Shown piece after piece: positions 24,001 to 32,200 of a stretch of 64,000 nucleotides of DNA; the stretch's first letter is position 1; the number at the start of each line of letters is the position of its first letter. The DNA lies in NCBI RefSeq assembly GCF_963678635.1, contig NC_087070.1:5492539-5556538 (forward strand), written 5' to 3'. Under the pieces are notes generated by a model. That model had not been told where the DNA came from and made no database searches. It saw only the letters and a program-made list of their open reading frames with translations. This stretch comes from Symsagittifera roscoffensis (taxonomy: Eukaryota > Xenacoelomorpha > Acoela > Convolutidae). The position numbers and the translations under genes are program-made.

Positions 24001-27000
24001 GTGATGGCCAAAAAGAAAGGCGACCAGTTGAGGTTTTGTTGTGACTTTCGATACCTGAACTCCGTCACGGTGAAGGATGCCTATCCCATACCTAGGATTG
24101 ATGAGAGCCTCTCGAAGTTAGGTGATGCAAAATTTTTTACGACTCTTGATTTAGGCTCGGTCTTTTGGCAAGTACAACTAAGGAAGCAGGACAGGGACAA
24201 GACAGGGTTTGCCTGCGAGTTGGGTTTGTTTCAATGGAAACGGATGCCGTTTGGACTTTGCAATGCCACAGCCACGTTTCAGCGGTTGATGGCACACGCG
24301 CTGATAGGCGTAACGAAGAAATATGGCAACCTGGTAATGTGCTACGTGGATGACGTGGTAATAGCGACGCCAACACTGGAAGACCACATTGAGAGACTAT
24401 ACGAAGTGTTTGCATGTATGAAGAGGTCGGGGATAAAGTGTAAACCATCAAAGTGCGAGATACTCAAGGACTCAATAAAATACTTGGGCAGGATGGTAGA
24501 GAAGCACGGCATCAGACCTGATACGGACACCGTGGAAGCAGTCCTGACCTGGAAATCACCGAAGACAGAGCACCAGTTGATGAGCTTCCTGGGTTTCGCT
24601 AACTATTATAGAGAGTTCATCAAAGGCTATGCAGACAAAGTATACCCGATGCAACAATTAATGAGACACAAGGGCAAGAAGTTCACGTGGAACAACGCAG
24701 CAGAAGAGTCATTCCAGAGAATAAAGAAAGAGCTATGTGAGGCACCAGTACTGGGTATGCCGACTGAGAAAGGGATGTACGTGCTGGACACGGATGCGTC
24801 GGTAGTCGCGATTTCTGGGATTCTCCACCAAGAACAAGAATGGAATGGGAAGACAGTCTTGAGACCAATAGCGTACGGGAGCAAAGTCCTGAGTGACACG
24901 GAAATGAAGTACGGAGCACCGAAAGCAGAGATGTTCGCGGAGGTTACCTTTGTCGAGAAATACAGGGCATACCTGGGCAGTGAGCCATTCAAGTTGCGAG
25001 TCGACAACAGAGCACTGAGCTGGCTGAAAACGTACTCAATGGACCAAAGTTACATTGGGAGGTGGATAGTTCGCCTGGACGGATACAACATGATAATTGA
25101 GCACAGAACGCGAGATAAACATCAGAATGCCGACAGCTTGAGTAAGAAGACGGAGTTCTATGAGAGACAAGAGCAAAGAGAAGCAGACAGACCTGAAATC
25201 AAAGATGGCTTCTCATTCATGGACAAGGAAACGTACGACAGTCTTCCACTCACGAGATGGCTGGACAAGTCAGGCAAACCGATAGAAGATCATCCTGAAT
25301 TGCCTAAAGAGCCTCCAGAGAAGACCATCTTGAAGAAGAGCAAGGGGATTCCGATTGAGATTATACTCAAGTCGAAGATCGTGAAGGAGACGCTCAAGGC
25401 AAAAGGCTATGATCTTAACCAGGTGGAAGCAGGAACTGCACAGATAGATGATGACTTAATGAGGTTGCTCGAGAAACTATCAGATGATAAGCCCGTGATC
25501 CAAGAGAAGGGTCAAGAGAAACCGGAATTCACTATACTTCGGAGAAAAGAGACAGTGAACGACACTGACTCATCAAGAGGAAGCGTCACTGACAGCAAAG
25601 ACGTCGTGCGGTCACTAGTTGACAAAATCCCCGAAGACATTCTGGAGCAGACCAAGGTTAGGAAAAAGAAAGTGACCTTCAAAGAAGATACTGAACACCT
25701 GGGACTAGGTCAAGAGTCTGGGGAGTGTTCCAGGTTCACGGAAGAAGGAATCGGAGAAGGAAAATTGTCCGCGGAGCGTGAAGGATGGGATGAAGACTCG
25801 GATGGGAGCAGCGAAAACCAAGACAGTCTGTGCATGATATTAGCGGAAGAGAAGACAAGGCACCACGACAGGGAGTTACAGACGGATCCATCTTCAGGAA
25901 CATACAACATGGACATACAGGAGATGCGAGGTGGTGAGGAACTTGAGAAAATTGCGGTCGCAAGGAAACCATTCAGGGAACTATCATGCAACTCAAACAT
26001 CAGAACGAATCTGGTGCCAGAAGATGATATGAAAATCGTGAAAAGGATGATATGCGTGAAACTGAGTGATGACATCCACAACCCTGGTGAGATGAATGGA
26101 CAGATCATGGCGCTAAAGGAGCATGTCAAGGCGAGATATAGGCTGTCAGACCTAATAAGAGCCCAGAAGAATGACAAAATGACAAGTAACCTCTCCAAAT
26201 GGATCCAGTCGGGGGTCAAGGAGAAGGGGGAACTTGAGGAAGACAGCTACAAGATCTTGAGCCAGTTCTACAAAGAAAAGAAAGACTTACTTTATCACAC
26301 AGCTGATGGGGTGGTAGCGTGCAAGAGGAGAGATGAGGAAAAGATATTACACAAACACAACCTCATCATACTACCACAATTGTACCAGACGGAGGTGCTT
26401 TTCAGATCACACGACCAGATGGGCCACCAGGGGATAGACAAAGTACAACAAAGGATACTTCACAGGTTTGATTGGCCCGGAATGAGAAAAGCTTGCGAGA
26501 GATGGGTGAATGCCTGCCTGGCATGTCTCCAGGTAAAAGACTCAAGGAAGATGAAGTTTCCCCTCAAGTCCGTTGAGAGCTCAGAGTTCAATGAAGTGGT
26601 GCAGATAGACCATCAAAAAATCTGCATGACAGAGTCGGGATATAACCAGATACTGGTTATAATAGATCACTTCACAAAGTTGGCGGAAGCGGTTCCGTGC
26701 CAGACAGCCTCGGCCGAAGAGACATGTGATCATCTGATAACGCATTGGATATCGCGGTATGGTTGTCCAATGACTTTCCAGTCGGACAACGGCAAAGCTT
26801 TCGTGGGGGACTTGACAAAAGAATTGATGAAGAGATTGCACATTGCTCAAGCACACTCGACGACCTATCATCCACAGATCAATGGGTTGGTAGAGAGACA
26901 GAACAGGACACTGGTCAACATGTTAAGGGTGTACTGCTCAAGATACATGACGGACTGGGACAAATATCTGCCACAGGTAGTAGGAGCCTACAACAGTACA

Positions 27001-28722
27001 CAGCACTCAACGACGGGCCTCAGTCCTTTCATGATGTTGACGGGCAGGAAGAGAGCAATGCCTCTGACATTTTTTTACCCGGAATACGAAGGGAAAAGGA
27101 CGTCACCTCAGGCGTACGTGAAAGAAGCGATCAAAAGACAACAGGAGTTGAACGAGCTATGCAGGAGGAACACGGCGCAAGCGCAAATGAGGCAACGCAG
27201 GAAATATGACGAAAAAATATTACGAGCTAAGCCATATGAAGTGGGCCAATACGTGTGGGTCTTCCAAAATGTCATACCGCCCAAGGGAACAAAGAAACTA
27301 CTCAAGAAGTGGAGGGGACCATTCATGATAACGGAGGTTCATCAACAAGGACGGTTCTATCGCTTGAGTACTGGGCGAGCGGCACATTATGAAAATCTGA
27401 AGCCTCACGTCCCGTCCCCAGAGGATTGGTGCATACCGAAGGACATGGAGGGTATTGAGTACCTGGTGGTAGAGCCAGCGTGTGAAGTGAATGAAAAAGG
27501 CACCAGAGAGAAAAATGATGGTAATGAGAACTTGAGTCTTGACGACAACGAAAAGATAGGAGGGGAGTCTGATGCAGGATCATTTGTAGAAGAAGACTGG
27601 AACGACCCGGAGCAAGATGAGGTGCCAAAGTGGATGGAGCCGGATCGACCGACACCACCGGAAACCAGGACTGGCAATCGTAAACGCACCGGCATGAGGT
27701 ACAACAGGTACGGGGATGACTTCTTGATCGATAAGATACAGCCAGACAAATTGGGCGAGGAACTACTGAGCGCAGGCGAACTGGAAGCCGGAGAGGAATG
27801 GCAGGTCATTGACGATGGTGGACACTATCCGCAGGAAGACCACTCGACGCCGGAATTAGAGACGGATCTTGAGCAGAGTGAGATAGAGAGGAGGGAGAAC
27901 ACGAACTTGAGGATACTAGAGTGGATGCGCGATGTCAAAGACGAGAGCCACGAAGGACAAAGCATTCGACAAGTCGATGTATCAGCGGCAAGTTACATGA
28001 AGACAGAGGACCCTCTTTTCGGATGGACGGCAACAGACAGGCCACTGGACATTCCTCAGGACAATTCAGACCCGACAACATCGACGGGGACGTCGATAAA
28101 TATTTTTGTCCGGGGAGTGGGGGTAGGACTTACCCACACCGAAAATTTGATGATAAATAAGCTCAAGGAAGTGAGAGAAACAAGCGAATTGGAACTGGAA
28201 GAAGAAGAGCCGGAGCCTACCATAGGTCGGAATTTCAAAACGAAATTTGAAATACCCAATGAGTACTCGGAGAACATCATGATAACGGATAGTGACTTCA
28301 TCCTGTCAAACAGGACTAGCGCGATCTGCATCACGGCGGACATGAGTTTCAAATCAAAATTGGAAGCTGACTTCAGAAGAGAGTACCAGAACGTGGAGTT
28401 TCTGTTCAGACAGAGACCAGGACTAGGAGGGATGGCAGCGCTTCCACCATCAGTAGCACAAGTCCCGGGCAAATATCTGTGCTTCCTAGTGACGAGGGTC
28501 AATGACAGGAACACAATTGATCCCGAACACGTGATGTTGGCACTAACAAGACTACGAGACTTCATGATTGAAAGAGGAATAACGGAGGTCTCAATGCCGG
28601 TGTATGACCCAAACAGGGGCAAACTGAGCTCGAGGGAATTGTACGCTATCCTACATGTAGTCTTTGCGGAAACCGAGATAATGGTGTATCTGCACAAAAA
28701 ATACTACTTGAGCATCGCCTGA
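21085..28722 (+). CDS. gag-pol: Copy B Gag-Pol polyprotein with C-terminal macro-like domain
   Basis: A 2,545-residue single frame. Order: gag capsid-like helical region (about 40-215); two CX2CX4HX4C knuckles (242-255, 294-307); aspartic protease with DTG at 601; reverse transcriptase (about 930-1120) with YVDD at 1087-1090; RNase H with DAS aspartate at 1237; an acidic linker of about 400 residues; integrase HHCC finger from His1776; DD35E triad Asp1842, Asp1901, Glu1937; a GPY/F-like block near 2070; then about 450 more residues. The last 150 (about 2393-2543) resemble an OARD1/TARG1-type macro domain: the motif after a strand ending AICITAD, a YLCFLVT strand, and a MP strand before a final helix-strand. 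No frameshift separates gag from pol. The ATG overlaps the ORF1 stop. Confidence 0.95.
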   Translation: MTWASTWEMMNRTLEAFATRNTDSSDRRDGKSRKTFKNPKEFKDDSDGCIDTWVEVMRLHLEQDNLNDERQACTAILSNLEGTALKCVVAKKEEERDTADKIFEILLNRFGSGMKGHQAMMRFEKRRQRDDESIDRFLDDLESLRRRSDPEESTNRRNFGIASKFIDGVKSDDLRTMLATYYTLSKDSAPTPEEMRQKSREYMLMKPKKYSYSENRNTQGGGQPQRSSWYKPRDDMDKRRSCANCGSADHHVADCTTYKQGMKSLGYAPDEEDMSQMEEHEYYNGLIIKIGARCFFCNQEGHFRMDCPLFWEAVKDQSHPKHKMALAAVQNQRNRQNEFESRILGTPSTELPTKTVKAVTHVNGAIESAAGNSLEINYEKAATEAIAKVKQDLAAKEIEQRLKLEIERQNFNEALTGSNPTPEAVTGSTKTGNCNTVNMMTGKPFGISKIGARIMSIITVGGHEVTRNLSEPSDQTIMHIDVYADYLSCISPQTTSRALRALLTRGGSKSVRVDNRYTEAYGPHEVMLNIDGINIYTKTMITCDEDLIGQIYVGKEELKVRSIGHCAMLEEDAMHIGTEADVTGHVLDISGKKTQLRGLLDTGAVLSVIPIETWERMGFDKGDLIDSRIRLSAANKGALRVLGRTPIIALNLGERNLWMSFIVVENLDESDQFILGRGFIRNFDVTIDLNNAMFRIRNPDRRYAIKPVNLIMANENKAPVFLSRRVRLKANEAAIVSLRMKNYNELSDNKQVCIVPNPNSQSAAVLGRSFSITKSGLCVSVLLNTLDIPITIQRGRKLGYALPVKTRYETIENSKQNEVVDCPNHRDKICILRRLQKIKDSSGLVKSLKSETDDGLSSCSNFPERPTLDEMQNEKPVLPEIEHLRGKLKDEQLEAIKDVLERNEEVFSRHKADIGCCNFVEHEIELEENAVPHREGARRMTPHKSDACRKEIETLLEYDMIEPSKSPWACGVVMAKKKGDQLRFCCDFRYLNSVTVKDAYPIPRIDESLSKLGDAKFFTTLDLGSVFWQVQLRKQDRDKTGFACELGLFQWKRMPFGLCNATATFQRLMAHALIGVTKKYGNLVMCYVDDVVIATPTLEDHIERLYEVFACMKRSGIKCKPSKCEILKDSIKYLGRMVEKHGIRPDTDTVEAVLTWKSPKTEHQLMSFLGFANYYREFIKGYADKVYPMQQLMRHKGKKFTWNNAAEESFQRIKKELCEAPVLGMPTEKGMYVLDTDASVVAISGILHQEQEWNGKTVLRPIAYGSKVLSDTEMKYGAPKAEMFAEVTFVEKYRAYLGSEPFKLRVDNRALSWLKTYSMDQSYIGRWIVRLDGYNMIIEHRTRDKHQNADSLSKKTEFYERQEQREADRPEIKDGFSFMDKETYDSLPLTRWLDKSGKPIEDHPELPKEPPEKTILKKSKGIPIEIILKSKIVKETLKAKGYDLNQVEAGTAQIDDDLMRLLEKLSDDKPVIQEKGQEKPEFTILRRKETVNDTDSSRGSVTDSKDVVRSLVDKIPEDILEQTKVRKKKVTFKEDTEHLGLGQESGECSRFTEEGIGEGKLSAEREGWDEDSDGSSENQDSLCMILAEEKTRHHDRELQTDPSSGTYNMDIQEMRGGEELEKIAVARKPFRELSCNSNIRTNLVPEDDMKIVKRMICVKLSDDIHNPGEMNGQIMALKEHVKARYRLSDLIRAQKNDKMTSNLSKWIQSGVKEKGELEEDSYKILSQFYKEKKDLLYHTADGVVACKRRDEEKILHKHNLIILPQLYQTEVLFRSHDQMGHQGIDKVQQRILHRFDWPGMRKACERWVNACLACLQVKDSRKMKFPLKSVESSEFNEVVQIDHQKICMTESGYNQILVIIDHFTKLAEAVPCQTASAEETCDHLITHWISRYGCPMTFQSDNGKAFVGDLTKELMKRLHIAQAHSTTYHPQINGLVERQNRTLVNMLRVYCSRYMTDWDKYLPQVVGAYNSTQHSTTGLSPFMMLTGRKRAMPLTFFYPEYEGKRTSPQAYVKEAIKRQQELNELCRRNTAQAQMRQRRKYDEKILRAKPYEVGQYVWVFQNVIPPKGTKKLLKKWRGPFMITEVHQQGRFYRLSTGRAAHYENLKPHVPSPEDWCIPKDMEGIEYLVVEPACEVNEKGTREKNDGNENLSLDDNEKIGGESDAGSFVEEDWNDPEQDEVPKWMEPDRPTPPETRTGNRKRTGMRYNRYGDDFLIDKIQPDKLGEELLSAGELEAGEEWQVIDDGGHYPQEDHSTPELETDLEQSEIERRENTNLRILEWMRDVKDESHEGQSIRQVDVSAASYMKTEDPLFGWTATDRPLDIPQDNSDPTTSTGTSINIFVRGVGVGLTHTENLMINKLKEVRETSELELEEEEPEPTIGRNFKTKFEIPNEYSENIMITDSDFILSNRTSAICITADMSFKSKLEADFRREYQNVEFLFRQRPGLGGMAALPPSVAQVPGKYLCFLVTRVNDRNTIDPEHVMLALTRLRDFMIERGITEVSMPVYDPNRGKLSSRELYAILHVVFAETEIMVYLHKKYYLSIA

Positions 28723-29243
28723 GTTGGGGACACGGGGTCTCGAGTTGGGCGTGAGGGAGGAGTCTTGAGTTAGGTACTGGGGTGCGGCACAGGTAAAGGG
28801 ATCTTAAGACGTGATTGGCATGACAATTAAATTTTAAAAAAGAATTAACGGTGCTAAAACATAAAATGAATCTGCATGCTTTTAAGGAAATTCCAATTGA
28901 ATCGTTTTAAATAGAATGAAAATGATAAGATTTTAACCATACTGGTAAAAGGGGGGGGTCTCTAGGTTAGGAACATGACAAGTTAAGTTTTAATATGGTT
29001 TCTGTTTTCAGATCAAGTTTGAAAAACAAAGTTGAAAATCCAACTACACTCAAGCGAGAGACAGAAAGAGAAATCTTGATTGAACTCGCGACAATCGACA
29101 CCTACAGCAAGTGTTTGCAAGGGAACATTTCTAGAGAATTCTTGAGTTGGGTAATACTTGAGTCGGTAAGGTAATTCTTGAGCTGGTAAGGTAATTCTTG
29201 AGCTGGTTAACACATACCTGTATACATCCCGAAGCCACAAAGA
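28723..29243 (+). promoter_or_regulatory. Copy B gag-pol/ORF2 spacer with splice-acceptor-like site
   Basis: Non-coding. A pyrimidine tract TTTCTGTTTTCAG ends at 29011; copy A keeps the same arrangement at 7068. Upstream are a conserved GTGATTGGCATGACAATTA block (about 28811) and a run of eight G (about 28953). Downstream is a 20-bp tandem repeat just before the ORF2 ATG. The layout resembles the env junction of retroviruses and errantiviruses, where a subgenomic mRNA is spliced to reach the third gene. That ORF2 is expressed this way is an inference. Confidence 0.55.
29141..29209 (+). repeat. 20-bp tandem repeat upstream of ORF2
   Basis: CTTGAGCTGGTAAGGTAATT and close variants occur about 3.5 times, ending about 35 bases before the ORF2 start. 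Copy A has a homologous array with the same 20-bp period at 7178-7231. The unit contains GGTAAG, which looks like a splice donor, and a CTNGAG hexamer. Confidence 0.85.
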
Positions 29244-32200
29244 ATGGCAGACAGATTCTGGAAATCCATGCCCGCGGCTCTGAAGAAGCCTACTCTTGAT
29301 GAGCTGTACAGACGCCTGAGGGACCTGGACTATACCCAGATAGACGAGAGAATGGCGGTAATGCTGAATGCCATCCTCCAGTTGGAAGACCAGGGTGAAT
29401 GCAGGGAGTCTGCGACGGAGGCTGTCTTGATGATCGGCTACACCACCGAGGGTATATCAAACCAAGAGCAGACCAGATGGTTGTCTTGGAATGTGGATGG
29501 AGGAGTAAGGGGCTTTGACTTGGCAAGGAATCCTGGCCTGAGTAACAATACCGAATATGGCGCAGGGGAATTCCCACTACCAACTAGGCCAACAGCAAGA
29601 TCTACAGGCCAAAGCTCGAGTAAGGTGCTATCGATGACGCGAGCACAACAGACGACCGAGGCATACCCGGATCTTGGTGTTCTAAAGAAAGAGCTCGAGA
29701 AGACGCAGAAGGAAAGGAATAAGGCGAACCTCGATCGGGATCAGGCAAAGCTGGATCGGGAGAAGGTTCAGCTGGAAAGGGACCAGGCGGTCAACGAGCG
29801 AGATCAGACTCTGAGGTTGCTTGAGATGCTAAAGGCTGAACATCAGCAGGAGCTAAGGGTGCGGGAGAATGCCGCGAATTGTGAACAACTGAAGTCGGAG
29901 TTGGAGAGAATAGAACAACGACAACGCGAATTTGACGCACAGAAGGGAGCCAGGCCGAAGGAGCGAGTGGTTACCAGCTCGAGACCAGAGTCACGCATGG
30001 AGGTGGATGAAGTCCCCAGAGCAAGAGCACGGTTCAACCTTGACCGCGAGGCCCGGGAACACATGAGTGAAGGGTTGGAAGTCTGGATACCGAATGACGC
30101 AACGTCTTCCTTGCGTAGCCTAGAGACGCAACCCGTACGCCCGCTGATGGATGTGGTGCTGCCGGGATATACCCCAACCTCGACCTCGAGTGACAGTCAG
30201 GTGAGCGGCGGCTCATCGCGTCTGAAAGAGCTGGGCGAGAAATTACGGCAGAAAAGTCGTGAAAGTTCGGCAAGACCGGAGCTTCCACCGACTTGGAGGG
30301 AACAGCCGGTCAGGAGCGTCGTGATCTCGAGTTATAAGAAAAATACAGAGGGGAGGTACCACAGGCACAATCGGCTGGATTGGAGTGCGGAACAGAAAGC
30401 CAGGAGGGACTGCTTTCATGATGCAGCCTGGGTGGAGTATCTTGCGCCACCCCGCGTGCCAGAAGGTGCGGTCCACCTGATCATAGGGGACAGCCTGGTG
30501 CGGGTGTTGACCCGGATCCGGTCGCACTGGCAGACAGGAATCTTGAGTTTCGCTGGAGCGGCCACGCCACAGATGTTGGCGACGCTTGAGATGCTAGGGA
30601 TGACTAAAGTGTACACGGTGACCTTGATGATCGGAACTAACGATGTATCAAGGGGAGAAGCAAGGAAAATAACGAGGCTGCACGACAAGATGAGTTGCCT
30701 TCTTGAGGAGCTGAGGATCCAGATGGACCCCATCCTGTTGACGGTATGTACCATCCCCTACAACATGATGTTTGACCAGCACGCCTTGGAGATGAACGAG
30801 AAGGTGCGGAACCTAAACAAGGTGATCCGAGATATCCACCGGAAAAGTGTGCTCCCTGTCAGACTGTTGGACGTGGCGGAGCGCATGGAGAAAAAGGGAT
30901 TCCCTGAAGACACCTCCAATGATGGAATCCACTTCGATAGGCCAAGGGGAGCGGAGTGGCTGAACGACGTCTTCCAAGAACACATAAACACGCTAGAGGC
31001 GGATCTGCTAGAGACAGCCCAATTCACGTTAGGACCAACCCCGAACCCACCATTCCTTGCCTCAAGGGCCTTGTCTGCTCGCTTGGGAACGAGAGTTGAC
31101 ACTAGAGATAGTTCGAGGAGCAACCAGACCAGATTGCAGAGTGTCACGCCAATGGAGTCTGAGGAGGTGACGTCATCAACACCTCCAGGCTCGGCGATAT
31201 CCTCTGTGGTAGTGGCAGAGAACAAGCGGGAAAAGAGATCTATGGAGACTGCTCGCTTGAGATATCCTGAGAAGGTGAAAGAACTGGACCTAGAGGGTTT
31301 GGAATGCAGGCGAGAATTGGCGGAGACCCTGGGGATTGAACGAGTGTCGCACGAGGATTTAAACAGACATCATTGCGTGGACTGGTTGAAAGCTCATGAG
31401 GCACACTTCTCGAGAACGAAATTGATGGAGACCGCAGATCTGACCGGAATTCCCACAAAAGTGATCATGGGACCCATTAACTACAGACCTCTTAAGCTGT
31501 TGGGGAGTCCTGGACTCATAGTAGAACCCCCCAAACACCGAACAAGCATCGCCAGAATCAGGTTGGCGACCCCGGCACAGTTGAAAGTGGTGGACAAGCT
31601 ACTCAATCCGAGGGGAATGGAATTGCCAGATGCCGCTTACGAAGGCTCGAAGTTGGCCGAAGATCCCAGGTACGGGAAGCCCTGTGGCAGCACCCAGCTG
31701 GCCAAAACCCTGGCAGTTTATGATAGAGCAGATCCAGCTGCTGCGAGAGTAGTCATTGTAGCGGGATCGGACTTCGAAGGAACGTCTCCCAAGTTGTTCT
31801 GGCCGGAGACTCTGATATACTCTTTGCCAGGAGCTGAATTAAACCAGATGTTAACTCTGGTGGTGGCAATAAAGTCGGAGATGCCCTGTGAGCCTGGGTT
31901 GCTGTTGTTTGCAGGAATGAATGATCACCTGCACGCGATGGGACTTCTTGAGCAGCTAAAGGGCAATGAAATTCCGACATCGAGGAAGATATGGGAAGCC
32001 ATTCAGGCGTTGTTTGCAGCGATGAATGAAGTGCAGGAGAATGTTGTCTCGAGATTTGGACCCAAGACGAAGGTGGTGTTCACCACATCCCCTGGATACG
32101 CGAATATGCCACCTGCCCTACAATTCGTGTACGCGGTCTTGATCCTAATAGCAGAGGGGAACGAATGGCGGATTCTAATGGCAGCCCCCAATCGGGAGTT

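Noticed and set aside
21314-28697. Numerous minus-strand frames opposite gag-pol (up to 213 codons)
   Set aside because: Antisense shadows of a strongly supported sense coding region, with no independent motif.
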